Positions 18,119 to 28,056 of a stretch of DNA of 64,000 bases are shown piece after piece. The notes beneath the pieces are model-generated. The model made no database searches and had not been told where the DNA came from. It saw only the letters and a program-made list of their open reading frames with translations. Source of the stretch: Viridibacillus sp050278625 (GTDB lineage: Bacteria > Bacillota > Bacilli > Bacillales_A > Planococcaceae); assembly GCF_050278625.1 (NCBI RefSeq), contig NZ_JBNNTI010000013.1:22439-86438 (forward strand), read 5' to 3'. Position numbers and translations under genes: made by a program. Each line of letters opens with the position of its first letter. Position 1 is the first letter of the stretch.

Positions 18119-19144
18119 ATGCTAACAAATCGGCAGTTACAAGTATTGCAAGTAATCGTAGATGACTTCATTATGTCAGCGCAACCAGTTGGCTCTCGAC
18201 AGATCTCGAAGAAGGAAGGTATTACTTTTAGTCCAGCAACCATTCGTAACGAAATGGCGGATTTAGAAGAACTAGGTTACCTAGAAAAAACGCATACTTC
18301 ATCGGGGCGAGTTCCGTCTGAAAAAGGTTACAGATTTTATGTGGATCATTTGCTTAAACCTCAAGTAATTACAACAAAAGAGATTCACAAAATCCAATCT
18401 GTTTTCCAAGATCGGATTATGGAAACTGAACAAGTAATTCGGGAGTCAGCTACGATTTTATCTGAATTGACGTCGTACACATCTATATTATTAGGACCGG
18501 ATGTGCAGTTGCATAAAGTTAAACGATTTTCAATTGTACCTTTAACAACTGATTCTGCAGTCGCTATTATCGTTACAGATAATGGACATGTTGAAAATCG
18601 TATTTTCTCTTTACCGTCGGATTTTTCACCGTCGGATATAGAGAAGGTCATAAATATTTTAAACGAACGACTGATTGGCGTTCCGTTAGAGCATCTACAA
18701 AAAAAGCTTGAACTTGAAACGGCAGCGGTTATAAAACAACATCTCGGGACTTATGACGGATTACTTTCTTCATTAATAGACGTGACAGCACATCAATCAG
18801 AAGGTAAAATCTTCTATGGTGGCAAAACGAATATGTTCAATCAACCTGAGTTTCATGACATAAACAAAGTTCGAATGCTTATGGAACTAATGGAAAAAAC
18901 TACTCAAATCCAATCCATTTTCCCTTTGAACCAATCGGGAATTCACATTCGTATTGGCTCTGAAAACAATCATTTAGCGATGGAGAATTGCAGTGTTATC
19001 ACAGCATCTTACTCAGTAGGTGAGGGACAAAGTGGTTCAATAGCCATTATCGGCCCAACAAGGATGGATTATCGACGTGTCGTTGCATTACTCGACTTTA
19101 TGAGTGGCGATTTAACGCGCCAACTGACACAAAAACCGAGGTAG
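18119..19144 (+). CDS. hrcA: Heat-inducible transcription repressor HrcA
   Basis: Represses class I heat-shock genes by binding CIRCE. An N-terminal winged helix (LTNRQLQVLQVIVDDFI, then VGSRQISKKEG and SPATIRNEMADLEELGYL) is followed by a GAF-like dimer domain. ATG 18119 is six bases after AGAGGTG and gives 341 residues; upstream in-frame starts overlap the ribosome site. First gene of hrcA-grpE-dnaK-dnaJ-prmA-rsmE-mtaB. Confidence 0.96.
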   Translation: MLTNRQLQVLQVIVDDFIMSAQPVGSRQISKKEGITFSPATIRNEMADLEELGYLEKTHTSSGRVPSEKGYRFYVDHLLKPQVITTKEIHKIQSVFQDRIMETEQVIRESATILSELTSYTSILLGPDVQLHKVKRFSIVPLTTDSAVAIIVTDNGHVENRIFSLPSDFSPSDIEKVINILNERLIGVPLEHLQKKLELETAAVIKQHLGTYDGLLSSLIDVTAHQSEGKIFYGGKTNMFNQPEFHDINKVRMLMELMEKTTQIQSIFPLNQSGIHIRIGSENNHLAMENCSVITASYSVGEGQSGSIAIIGPTRMDYRRVVALLDFMSGDLTRQLTQKPR

Positions 19145-19170
19145 AGAGCGACATTATAGGAGGATGAAAA

Positions 19171-19758
19171 GTGTCTAAAACAAATGAAACTAAAGAGCAA
19201 ACAGTAGAAGAAAATGCAGTAGTTGAAGAACAATTAAATGAACAAGAAGAAAAAGTAGATTCTGAAGCTGTAGAAGCTATACCTGAACTAACAGTTGAGG
19301 AGCAGCATCAAGCAGAAATTACAGCGCTAGAGCAAAAATTGGACGAAGCAGAAAGCCGTTTCCTTCGATTACGTGCGGACTACGATAATTTAAAACGCCG
19401 CTCTCAAACTGAACGCGTGGCACAAGAAAAGTATCGCTCGCAAAATTTGTTAACGGATCTACTTCCGGTATTAGACAATTTCGAACGAGCTTTACAAGTT
19501 GAAGCTACAACGGAAGATGCCGAATCCATGAAAAAAGGGATTGATATGGTATACCGTTCATTAATAGAAGCAACAACAAAAGAAGGCTTAGAACCGGTAG
19601 CATCTGAAGGAGAAGCGTTTGATCCAAACATTCACCACGCTGTTATGCAAGAACAAGATGATTCTAAAGAGCAAGGAATCGTTTTACAAGAGCTACAAAA
19701 GGGGTATAAGCTAAAAGACCGTGTACTACGACCAGCAATGGTTAAAGTTAATGAATAA
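19171..19758 (+). CDS. grpE: Nucleotide exchange factor GrpE
   Basis: Exchanges ADP for ATP on DnaK. A long acidic N-terminal tail (about residues 1-50), a coiled-coil dimer helix carrying LRADYDNLKRR, and the C-terminal beta domain ending LKDRVLRPAMVKV are all present. GTG start behind AGGAGG. Under CIRCE control through the operon. Confidence 0.96.
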   Translation: MSKTNETKEQTVEENAVVEEQLNEQEEKVDSEAVEAIPELTVEEQHQAEITALEQKLDEAESRFLRLRADYDNLKRRSQTERVAQEKYRSQNLLTDLLPVLDNFERALQVEATTEDAESMKKGIDMVYRSLIEATTKEGLEPVASEGEAFDPNIHHAVMQEQDDSKEQGIVLQELQKGYKLKDRVLRPAMVKVNE

Positions 19759-19803
19759 ATTCTAAAAAGAAAAAAATGAATGAAAATCTAGGAGGACTAT
19801 GTA

Positions 19804-21633
19804 ATGAGCAAAATTATCGGTATTGACTTAGGGACTACAAACTCATGTGTATCAGTATTAGAAGGCGGAGAACCAATCGTAATCGCTAACAAAGAAGGCG
19901 CACGTACAACACCATCAGTTGTAGCATTTAAAAACGGCGAACGCCAAGTTGGTGAAGTTGCTAAACGCCAATCAATTACAAATCCAAACACAATCATGTC
20001 TATTAAGCGTCATATGGGTACTGACTACAAAGTAAATGTAGAAGGTACAGAATATACTCCTCAACAAGTATCAGCAATGATTTTACAACATTTAAAAGAC
20101 TTCGCTGAAGACTACTTAGGAGAAAAAGTAACACAAGCTGTTATTACAGTTCCTGCTTACTTCAACGATGCACAACGTCAAGCTACAAAAGATGCTGGTA
20201 AAATTGCTGGTCTTGAAGTTGAACGTATTATCAATGAACCAACAGCAGCAGCACTTGCTTACGGCTTAGAAAAAACAGATGTAGATCAAACTGTTCTAGT
20301 ATTTGACCTTGGTGGTGGTACATTTGACGTATCAATCCTTGAACTAGGTGACGGTGTATTCGAAGTAAAAGCAACAGCTGGTGATAACGCTCTTGGTGGA
20401 GATGACTTTGACCAAAAAATTATCGACTTCTTAGTTGCTGAATTCAAAAAAGAAAACGGCGTTGATTTAGCTAAAGATAAAATGGCGTTACAACGTTTGA
20501 AAGACGCTGCTGAAAAAGCGAAAAAAGAATTATCAGGTGTAACAACAGCTCAAATTTCACTACCTTTCATCACTGCTGGTGAAGCGGGTCCATTACACTT
20601 AGAAGTTTCTTTATCTCGTGCAAAATTCAATGAGATCACAGCTGACTTAGTTGAACGTACAATGATTCCAACTCGTCAAGCATTAAAAGATGCTGGATTA
20701 TCTGCTTCTGAAATCGATCAAGTAATTCTTGTTGGTGGTTCAACTCGTATTCCTGCAGTACAAGATGCAGTGAAAAAAGAAACTGGAAAAGAGCCTCATA
20801 AAGGTGTTAACCCTGATGAAGTAGTAGCTATGGGTGCTGCTGTACAAGGTGGCGTATTAACTGGTGATGTAAAAGACGTTGTACTTCTTGATGTAACTCC
20901 ACTTTCACTTGGTATCGAAACAATGGGTGGCGTTTTCACTAAATTAATCGATCGTAATACAACGATCCCAACTTCTAAATCACAAACATTCTCAACAGCT
21001 GCAGATAACCAACCTGCTGTAGATATTCACGTATTACAAGGTGAACGTCCAATGGCTGCTGATAACAAAACTTTAGGTCGCTTCCAACTTTCAGATATCC
21101 CTGCTGCACCACGTGGCATCCCTCAAATCGAAGTTACATTCGATATTGATAAAAACGGTATCGTAAACGTTAAAGCTAAAGACCTTGGAACTCAAAAAGA
21201 ACAAACGATTACTATCCAGTCTGATAGCTCATTATCTGATGAAGATATCGAACGCATGGTAAAAGAAGCTGAATTACACGCTGAAGAAGATAAAAAACGT
21301 AAAGAAGAAGCTGAACTTCGTAATGAAGCAGACCAACTTGTTTTCCAAGTAGATAAAACAATCGCTGACCTTGGCGAACAAATTACTGAAGATGAGAAAA
21401 AATCAGTAGAAGATGCTAAAGAAGAGCTAACAAAAGCAATTGAACTTGGCGGAATCGAAGGAATCAAAACTTCTAAAGAAAAATTAGAAGGCATTCTTCA
21501 ACCTTTAGTAATGAAAGTATATGAGCAAGCAGCTCAACAACAAGCAGCACAAGGCGAACAAGGCCCATCAGCTGATAAAAAAGATGACGGCGTAGTCGAT
21601 GCAGACTTCACTGAAGTTGACGATAACAAATAA
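19804..21633 (+). CDS. dnaK: Molecular chaperone DnaK (Hsp70)
   Basis: ATP-dependent Hsp70. IGIDLGTTNSCV (5-16), VFDLGGGTFDVSI and VGGSTRIP are the actin-fold ATPase signatures; the substrate domain and a disordered Gln/Ala tail ending in acidic VDADFTEVDD follow. Length 609 fits Gram-positive DnaK. Codon use is biased as in highly expressed genes. Confidence 0.98.
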   Translation: MSKIIGIDLGTTNSCVSVLEGGEPIVIANKEGARTTPSVVAFKNGERQVGEVAKRQSITNPNTIMSIKRHMGTDYKVNVEGTEYTPQQVSAMILQHLKDFAEDYLGEKVTQAVITVPAYFNDAQRQATKDAGKIAGLEVERIINEPTAAALAYGLEKTDVDQTVLVFDLGGGTFDVSILELGDGVFEVKATAGDNALGGDDFDQKIIDFLVAEFKKENGVDLAKDKMALQRLKDAAEKAKKELSGVTTAQISLPFITAGEAGPLHLEVSLSRAKFNEITADLVERTMIPTRQALKDAGLSASEIDQVILVGGSTRIPAVQDAVKKETGKEPHKGVNPDEVVAMGAAVQGGVLTGDVKDVVLLDVTPLSLGIETMGGVFTKLIDRNTTIPTSKSQTFSTAADNQPAVDIHVLQGERPMAADNKTLGRFQLSDIPAAPRGIPQIEVTFDIDKNGIVNVKAKDLGTQKEQTITIQSDSSLSDEDIERMVKEAELHAEEDKKRKEEAELRNEADQLVFQVDKTIADLGEQITEDEKKSVEDAKEELTKAIELGGIEGIKTSKEKLEGILQPLVMKVYEQAAQQQAAQGEQGPSADKKDDGVVDADFTEVDDNK

Positions 21634-21644
21634 TGCTAAAAAAT

Positions 21645-21742
21645 AGAGCGCATTTTTAATGGCGCTTGAACGGTGCAAATTAATTTTATGCATTGTTGTT
21701 TTGAAAGAAGCCAAAGACCGCCTCGGGCTTTGGCTTTTTTCA
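21645..21742 (+). terminator. Hairpins between dnaK and dnaJ
   Basis: AAGCCAAAG (21708-21716) pairs with CTTTGGCTT (21728-21736) before a T-run, an intrinsic terminator that should reduce dnaJ transcription relative to dnaK. A smaller stem (AGCGC...GCGCT, about 21648-21667) precedes it. Confidence 0.8.
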
Positions 21743-21808
21743 ATGTTTTTGCCATTTGTTCTTTCCATGTTACAATATATTTTATGCAAACGGAGCGGAG
21801 TGTGAAAA

Positions 21809-22927
21809 ATGAATAAACAAGATTATTATGAAGTCTTAGGTCTTCAAAAAACAGCGTCAAAAGACGAAATTAAAAAAGCTTATCGTAAACTATCAAAACA
21901 ATACCACCCTGATTTGAACAAAGAGGCAGGGGCAGAAGAAAAATTTAAAGAAATTGCTGAAGCTTATGAAGTGTTAAGCGATGACCAAAAAAAAGCACGC
22001 TATGATCAGTTTGGACATCAAGATCCTAACCAAGGATTTGGTGGCGGTGGCGGAGATGGCTTCGGCTTTGAAGACATTTTCAGTTCATTCTTTGGCGGAG
22101 GTGGCGGAAGCCGTCGTCGTGATCCAAATGCACCAACAAAAGGTGATGATCTGCAATATCGCATGACGATTAGTTTTGAAGAAGCGGTATTCGGTAAAGA
22201 AACTGAAATTGAAATTCCTCGTGATGAAACTTGTGAAACTTGTCATGGCTCTGGTGCAAAACCAGGTACATCGAAAGACACATGTTCTCACTGTAATGGC
22301 CAAGGTCAAATCAATGAGACAGTTACTACACCATTTGGTCAAATGGTAAACCGTCGTACTTGTGGTTACTGTAAAGGTAGCGGTCGAATTATCAAGGATA
22401 AATGTTCAACTTGTCACGGTGCAGGGACAGTTAAAAAACGTAAAAAAATCAAAGTTACAATTCCAGCAGGTGTTGATGATGGTCAACAATTGCGCGTAAG
22501 TGGGCAAGGTGAAGCGGGTACGAATGGTGGTCCAGCAGGTGACCTTTACATCGTATTCCATGTTCGTGCACATGAAAAATTCGAACGTGATGGCGACGAT
22601 ATTTATCTAGAGCTACCAATTACATTTGCTCAAGCGGCCCTTGGTGATGATATCGAAGTACCAACAGTCCATGGTAAAGTGAAAATGAAAATTCCTACAG
22701 GTACACAATCTGGTGATAGATTCCGCTTAAAAGGAAAAGGCGTCAAGAACGTTCATGGTTATGGAACGGGCGATCAACATGTAATCGTAAGCGTTGTAAC
22801 GCCGAAGAAATTAACTGAAAAACAAAAACAATTATTGCGCGAATTTGCTAGTATTTCTGGAGATATCCCAGAAGAGCAAGGTAGCACTTTGTTTGATAAA
22901 ATTAAAAACAAATTTAAAGGTGAATAA
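21809..22927 (+). CDS. dnaJ: Chaperone protein DnaJ (Hsp40)
   Basis: Stimulates the DnaK ATPase and delivers substrates. J domain with HPD (33-35), a Gly/Phe-rich linker (about 75-100), and four CxxCxGxG zinc repeats (CETCHGSG, CSHCNGQG, CGYCKGSG, CSTCHGAG) between about residues 142 and 206. Length 372 is standard. Confidence 0.98.
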   Translation: MNKQDYYEVLGLQKTASKDEIKKAYRKLSKQYHPDLNKEAGAEEKFKEIAEAYEVLSDDQKKARYDQFGHQDPNQGFGGGGGDGFGFEDIFSSFFGGGGGSRRRDPNAPTKGDDLQYRMTISFEEAVFGKETEIEIPRDETCETCHGSGAKPGTSKDTCSHCNGQGQINETVTTPFGQMVNRRTCGYCKGSGRIIKDKCSTCHGAGTVKKRKKIKVTIPAGVDDGQQLRVSGQGEAGTNGGPAGDLYIVFHVRAHEKFERDGDDIYLELPITFAQAALGDDIEVPTVHGKVKMKIPTGTQSGDRFRLKGKGVKNVHGYGTGDQHVIVSVVTPKKLTEKQKQLLREFASISGDIPEEQGSTLFDKIKNKFKGE

Positions 22928-22943
22928 GGGAGTTGGCTAACAA

Positions 22944-23888
22944 GTGAAATGGTCGGAGCTATCCATCCATACAACAAGTGAAGCGGTTGAAGCGATTTCG
23001 AATATTCTTCACGAAGCTGGAGCAAGCGGTGTCGTGATAGAGGATTCAGAGGATTATGGTAAAGAACGTGCAGATCAATTTGGAGAGATTTATGATTTAA
23101 ATCCTAAAGATTTTCCTAAGGATGGTGTCATTGTAAAAGCTTATTTGGCTGAAACAAGTTTTTTAGGTGAAACTGTTGAAGAAATTAAAGTTGCCATTAA
23201 TAATCTTGTGAATTATGACATTAATATTGGTCACAATAAAGTGACATTGAATGAAGTGAATGAGGAAGATTGGGCAACTGCATGGAAAAAGTATTATCAT
23301 CCTGTGAAGATTTCTAACCGTTTCACGATTGTGCCAACTTGGGAAGACTATGAGCCTGTAAACAGTGATGAGCTGATCATTGAACTTGATCCGGGTATGG
23401 CTTTTGGTACAGGAACTCATCCTACAACTGTTTTATGTTTACAAGCATTAGAAAAAACAATTAAAGCTACGGATTCAGTAGTAGACGTTGGTACTGGATC
23501 AGGTGTTTTATCTATCGGTGCAGCATTGCTAGGAGCAAAACATATTCATGCACTTGATTTGGATGAAGTAGCCGTACGCTCTGCAATTGAAAATGTTCAG
23601 CTAAATAAGGTTGAAGAAGTTATTGATGTTATGCAAGGAAATCTTTTAGATACTGTAAAAGAGCCTGCAGACGTTGTAGTTGCTAATATCCTAGCTGAAG
23701 TCATTATGACCTTCACAGATGATGCTTATACAATCGTAAAACCGGGTGGTCTATTTATTACTTCGGGTATTATTGAACCAAAGAAGGACGATGTGAAAGC
23801 ATCCCTTGAAAAAGCAGGCTTCATAATCGAAGAAGTAATGATGATGGAAGATTGGGTAGCAATTATTTCACGAAAATCAGTAAATTGA
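22944..23888 (+). CDS. prmA: Ribosomal protein L11 methyltransferase
   Basis: SAM-dependent methylation of ribosomal protein L11. LDPGMAFGTGTHPTT followed by VDVGTGSGVLSIGAALLGA (near 173-191) are the family and SAM motifs; VVANILAEV is the catalytic-loop NxxA region. GTG start 17 bases after dnaJ. Same place in the B. subtilis heat-shock operon. Confidence 0.96.
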   Translation: MKWSELSIHTTSEAVEAISNILHEAGASGVVIEDSEDYGKERADQFGEIYDLNPKDFPKDGVIVKAYLAETSFLGETVEEIKVAINNLVNYDINIGHNKVTLNEVNEEDWATAWKKYYHPVKISNRFTIVPTWEDYEPVNSDELIIELDPGMAFGTGTHPTTVLCLQALEKTIKATDSVVDVGTGSGVLSIGAALLGAKHIHALDLDEVAVRSAIENVQLNKVEEVIDVMQGNLLDTVKEPADVVVANILAEVIMTFTDDAYTIVKPGGLFITSGIIEPKKDDVKASLEKAGFIIEEVMMMEDWVAIISRKSVN

Positions 23889-23900
23889 TGGAGTGTTACT

Positions 23901-24638
23901 ATGCAACGATATTTTATAAACGAATCCTTTGATAATAATTTAGCCATAATTAGTGGTGAAGATGCGCATCATATAACAAAAGTGATGCGTATGCGTGTAG
24001 GCGATGAAATCATTGTTGTTCATAATAGTGAAGCAACAATCAGTCGTATTTCGGACTTTACTGAAGAGGGCGTTCATGTAGAAAAGACTGACAATGTAAT
24101 GCCATCACCCGAACTACCTATTCAAGTAACAATAGCTTGTGGTTTACCAAAGGGCGATAAGTTAGATTTAATTGTCCAAAAGTCAACTGAGTTAGGTATG
24201 CATGCATTACTTCCTTTTGAAGCTGAGCGATCAATTGTCAAATGGGATGGGAAAAAAGGTAAAAAGAAGCAAGAGCGCTTACAGAAAATTGCTAAGGAAG
24301 CAGCCGAGCAATCTCATCGTACGCATATCCCGACAATAGAAGAACCAGTGAACTTCTCACAATTACTAAAAAAAGTCTCTGAATTTGATGTTGTCTTTTT
24401 AGCCGATGAAGAGGATGCTAAACAACTAGAACGAACTCGGTTTGCTGAGCAATTAAAAAAGGTATATGATTATAAGTCAATCCTTGTCATATTTGGTCCT
24501 GAAGGCGGTATTTCTCGAAAAGAGGCTACCGCTTTACAAGGATTAGGGTGTCAATGTATTTCACTAGGACCAAGAATTTTACGTGCGGAAACGGCGCCAT
24601 TATATGTTCTTTCCGCAATTTCTTATGAATTTGAATGA
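23901..24638 (+). CDS. rsmE: 16S rRNA (uracil-1498-N3) methyltransferase
   Basis: SPOUT methyltransferase for m3U1498 in 16S rRNA. The knot signature FGPEGGISRKE and LGPRILRAETAPLY near the C-terminus identify it; HHITKVMRM is the N-terminal PUA-like region. 245 residues. Confidence 0.96.
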   Translation: MQRYFINESFDNNLAIISGEDAHHITKVMRMRVGDEIIVVHNSEATISRISDFTEEGVHVEKTDNVMPSPELPIQVTIACGLPKGDKLDLIVQKSTELGMHALLPFEAERSIVKWDGKKGKKKQERLQKIAKEAAEQSHRTHIPTIEEPVNFSQLLKKVSEFDVVFLADEEDAKQLERTRFAEQLKKVYDYKSILVIFGPEGGISRKEATALQGLGCQCISLGPRILRAETAPLYVLSAISYEFE

Positions 24639-24653
24639 AAGAGGTGACGAGCC

Positions 24654-25991
24654 TTGTCTTCAGTGGCTTTTCATACATTAGGATGTAAAGTAAATCACTA
24701 TGAAACAGAGGCAATTTGGCAACTGTTTAAAGATGAAGGTTATGAACGCAAAGAATTTGACCATCAGACAGATGTCTATGTTATTAATACTTGTACAGTT
24801 ACGAATACAGGAGATAAGAAAAGTCGACAAGTTATTCGTCGTGCAATTAGACAAAATCCTGATGCTGTTATTTGCGTAACAGGATGTTATGCTCAAACTT
24901 CTCCAGCGGAAATTATGGCGATTCCCGGTGTAGATATTGTAGTTGGGACGCAAGACCGTACGAAAATGATTGGCTATATTGAACAATATAAAAATGAACG
25001 TCAGCCTATCAATGCTGTACGAAATATTATGAAAAACCGAGTTTATGAAGAACTAGATGTTCCTTATTTCACTGACCGCACTCGTGCGTCATTGAAAATC
25101 CAAGAAGGTTGTAATAACTTCTGTACATTCTGTATAATCCCATGGGCACGTGGTTTAATGCGTTCTCGTGATCCGCATGAAGTCGTGAATCAAGCACAAC
25201 AACTTGTAGATGCTGGTTATTTAGAAATTGTTTTAACAGGTATCCACACAGGTGGCTATGGACAAGATTTAAAAGATTATAATCTAGCGCAACTATTACG
25301 TGACTTAGAAGAGAATGTAAAAGGCTTAAAACGTTTACGTATTAGTTCGATAGAAGCTAGTCAATTAACCGATGAAGTGATAGAAGTTTTGCGCGATTCT
25401 AATATCGTCGTAAATCATTTGCATATTCCAATTCAATCGGGCTCTGATACAGTACTTAAACGTATGCGTCGTAAATACACAATGGAATTTTTCGGTGAGC
25501 GTTTAGATCGATTACGTGAAGTGTTACCGCATCTAGCTGTTACTTCTGATGTGATCGTTGGTTTCCCTGGTGAAACAGAAGAAGAATTTATGGAGACATA
25601 TAACTTCATCAATAATCACAAATTTGCTGAATTGCATGTATTCCCATACTCTAAACGTACTGGAACACCAGCAGCCCGTATGGAAGACCAGGTTGACGAA
25701 GAAGTGAAAAATGAACGTGTACATCGCTTATTAACACTAAATGATCAGCTGGCTAAAGAATATGCTTCTCAATTCGAAAACGAAGTATTAGAAATCATTC
25801 CTGAAGAACACATTAAAGAAGGAAAAGATGCAGGGCTTTACGCTGGTTATTCAGACAATTATTTAAAAGTTATCTTTGAGGGCAATGAAGAGATGATCGG
25901 TAAACTAGTGAAAGTGAAAGTAACGAAAGCTGGTTATCCACAGTCTGAAGGTCAATTTGTACGTGTACTAGAAGAAGTACAAGTAAACTAA
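24654..25991 (+). CDS. mtaB: tRNA t6A37 methylthiotransferase MtaB
   Basis: Adds a methylthio group to t6A37 of tRNA. An N-terminal UPF0004 domain with C11 (TLGCKVN), C47 and C78 holds one Fe-S cluster; the radical SAM motif CNNFCTFC (C153, C157, C160) the other; a TRAM domain ends the protein. TTG start, RBS GAAAGAGGTG. B. subtilis name YqeV. Last gene of the heat-shock run. Confidence 0.95.
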   Translation: MSSVAFHTLGCKVNHYETEAIWQLFKDEGYERKEFDHQTDVYVINTCTVTNTGDKKSRQVIRRAIRQNPDAVICVTGCYAQTSPAEIMAIPGVDIVVGTQDRTKMIGYIEQYKNERQPINAVRNIMKNRVYEELDVPYFTDRTRASLKIQEGCNNFCTFCIIPWARGLMRSRDPHEVVNQAQQLVDAGYLEIVLTGIHTGGYGQDLKDYNLAQLLRDLEENVKGLKRLRISSIEASQLTDEVIEVLRDSNIVVNHLHIPIQSGSDTVLKRMRRKYTMEFFGERLDRLREVLPHLAVTSDVIVGFPGETEEEFMETYNFINNHKFAELHVFPYSKRTGTPAARMEDQVDEEVKNERVHRLLTLNDQLAKEYASQFENEVLEIIPEEHIKEGKDAGLYAGYSDNYLKVIFEGNEEMIGKLVKVKVTKAGYPQSEGQFVRVLEEVQVN

Positions 25992-26020
25992 CCTATGTAA
26001 ATGACAACAAATTTATTAAC

Positions 26021-26057
26021 CCCGAAAACGGAATGTAATTTCGTTTTCGGGGTTTTA
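26021..26057 (+). terminator. Terminator after mtaB
   Basis: CCCCGAAAACG (26021-26031) pairs perfectly with CGTTTTCGGGG (26043-26053) followed by TTTT. Confidence 0.9.
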
Positions 26058-26183
26058 CTTTTAAGGATAGCAAATGGATATAAGTATTTCTGTTGTTGTT
26101 TTAAAATAAAGTTTGATTAGAAATAGTCTTAAAACGTTCCTCTAAAGTTAAGAAATTCTAATATTTCAATAGATGCTACTTAT

Positions 26184-26747
26184 TTATTGAAAGTAAATAT
26201 ATAAACAACCTTGATTCAGTAAGGGATAGTGCTCACTTGGCTTTATTTCCCTTAATTTCTTTGTAGTCCAATTATAAACAAAAATATTAGGCTTGTATTT
26301 TTCAATGACTCCTACAGAAAAGATCATACGACTTGAAGAGTTTTTTTCAAAATGTTGAGTTAGTTTTGTCTTTCGAACGCTCTTATCTTTATGTATCATA
26401 AATTCGTTTTGTTCATATACACTCGGATTTTGTTCAGGTGTTGCGAATAAAAGTATATGTAACGGACTATGGCTATTATTATGATAACCATGTACATAAT
26501 TCGTCCATCCAAATACAATCTCATTTTCAATAGCTTTCACTTGATGTTCAAAACTTATATCATAAGTAAGCTCTCCCTGTAATATGATAGCGCTATCTTC
26601 GCCATAAGGATGAAAATGAGCCGGAATACCCGCATCGTCCTCATCAATTTGAAAATACAATATACGATGATTTCGGTCTATACTTTCCCATACTTTTTCG
26701 AATTTTGTTTTTGACTCCATTATCGCTTGAAGATTAACATTCTCCAT
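26184..26747 (-). CDS. Cupin-domain protein of unknown function
   Basis: 187 residues. The first half has a cupin-like pattern: PAHFHPYGEDSAIILQGEL (about 42-60) supplies HxH and E metal ligands and the turn Gly, and FGWTNYVHGYHN (79-90) the second motif with a His; HILLFATPEQ ends the barrel. The second half is not recognised. A GGTGATTGG site lies upstream of ATG 26747. No neighbour suggests a substrate, and this spot has no counterpart in the B. subtilis order. Confidence 0.6.
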   Translation of the reverse strand: MENVNLQAIMESKTKFEKVWESIDRNHRILYFQIDEDDAGIPAHFHPYGEDSAIILQGELTYDISFEHQVKAIENEIVFGWTNYVHGYHNNSHSPLHILLFATPEQNPSVYEQNEFMIHKDKSVRKTKLTQHFEKNSSSRMIFSVGVIEKYKPNIFVYNWTTKKLREIKPSEHYPLLNQGCLYIYFQ

Positions 26748-26831
26748 CCAATCACCTCAAATACAGAATAACGGGCTACCTTGGAGAAAAACATTGGACT
26801 AAATACTGAAATTAATCAGAAACCTTTCATT

Positions 26832-27106
26832 TCCTGCAGGTAATGCAAAATTAGTAGAAGAAGCCATAGATTTCACAGCTGAGCAATGCGGTAGTACTAT
26901 TTAATAATGTTGGTTTAACAAATATTCGTAAAGACTTAGATGTTGTTAATATTGACCTAGATGAATGGAATCGTTTAGTAAACGTAAACTTAAAATCAGT
27001 ATTACTTGGTAGCCGTTATGCTATTCCACATATGTAAAAAGCAGGTGGTGGTTCTATTATTAACACAGCTTCAATGGCTGCATTTGCTATGCATATAATG
27101 AATTAA
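26832..27106 (+). pseudogene. Short-chain dehydrogenase remnant
   Basis: Fragments of a Rossmann-fold short-chain dehydrogenase: LVEEAIDFTAEQCGS, then after a frameshift near 26893 LFNNVGLTNIRKDLD (the NNAG-type motif as NNVG), NLKSVLLGSRYAIPHM, an in-frame TAA at 27035 and GGGSIINTASMAAF. The N-terminal cofactor loop and the YxxxK catalytic pair are gone. At least three lesions make it non-functional. Confidence 0.8.
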
Positions 27107-27107
27107 A

Positions 27108-27147
27108 AAAGTCATGCTATTTATATAATGGCATGGCTTTTTTTATA
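27108..27147 (+). terminator. Terminator after the dehydrogenase remnant
   Basis: AAGTCATGC (27109-27117) pairs with GCATGGCTT (27130-27138, one G-T) followed by seven T. Confidence 0.75.
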
Positions 27148-27266
27148 ACAGAATCAATAGTTTTACAGTAGTGGGTTTGTATATAGCATAATACTGGTAA
27201 GTGAACTATAAACCATGGTAATATGAAGAGGTACGTACATCTATTTAATCAAAGGAGTTTTCATTC

Positions 27267-27935
27267 ATGACTAAAAACTACGCGTTATTAATCGATCATA
27301 CATTATTAAAACCTGAAGCGACAAAAGAACAAATTGCAACTCTTTGTCAAGAAGCTAAAAAATATGACTTTGCTTCGGTTTGTGTTAATCCAACATGGGT
27401 AGCAGAAGCAGCAAAACATCTTGAAGGGGCTAAATCAGTTGTTTGTACTGTTATTGGTTTTCCATTAGGAGCTCAAACAAGTGCAACAAAAGCATTTGAA
27501 ACAAAAGATGCAATTGCAAATGGTGCTAGTGAAATCGATATGGTGATTAATATAGGTGCCCTTAAATCAGGTCAACTTGATGTTGTTAAATCTGATATTA
27601 AAGCTGTTGTTGATGCAGCGAATGGTACTTTAGTTAAAGTTATTATTGAAACTTGTTTGCTAACTGAAGAAGAAAAAGTGGTAGCTTGCCAACTGTCTAA
27701 AGAAGTAGGTGCTGATTTTGTGAAAACTTCTACTGGCTTTTCAACTGGTGGCGCAACTGCAGCCGATATAGCGTTAATGCGCAAAACAGTTGGACCAGAA
27801 ATGGGTGTAAAAGCTTCGGGTGGTGTTCGCAGTTTAGAAGATCTAGAAACTATGGTTGAAGCCGGGGCTACTAGAATCGGCGCAAGCTCTGGTGTGAAAA
27901 TTATGAACGGATTAAAATCAGATTCTGAATATTAA
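27267..27935 (+). CDS. deoC: Deoxyribose-phosphate aldolase
   Basis: Splits deoxyribose 5-phosphate into glyceraldehyde 3-phosphate and acetaldehyde in nucleoside salvage. DMVINIG carries D91, VKTSTGF the Schiff-base K153, and VKASGGVR K182. 222 residues, AAAGGAG upstream. Stands alone here; in B. subtilis it belongs to the dra-nupC-pdp operon elsewhere. Confidence 0.96.
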   Translation: MTKNYALLIDHTLLKPEATKEQIATLCQEAKKYDFASVCVNPTWVAEAAKHLEGAKSVVCTVIGFPLGAQTSATKAFETKDAIANGASEIDMVINIGALKSGQLDVVKSDIKAVVDAANGTLVKVIIETCLLTEEEKVVACQLSKEVGADFVKTSTGFSTGGATAADIALMRKTVGPEMGVKASGGVRSLEDLETMVEAGATRIGASSGVKIMNGLKSDSEY

Positions 27936-27949
27936 TTCGAGCATGAGTA

Positions 27950-27978
27950 TTGACCAATTTGTATCAATAAGGTATAAT
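27950..27978 (+). promoter_or_regulatory. Sigma-A promoter of rpsU
   Basis: TTGACC (27950-27955), 17-base spacer, consensus TATAAT (27973-27978), about 80 bases before rpsU. Confidence 0.85.
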
Positions 27979-28056
27979 TTTTTAGTACACAGCATTAACA
28001 TCTTTTCTTATGCTAATGTTCGTATTTGATGTGTGTTCGGAGGGAGGGAAAGAGAG

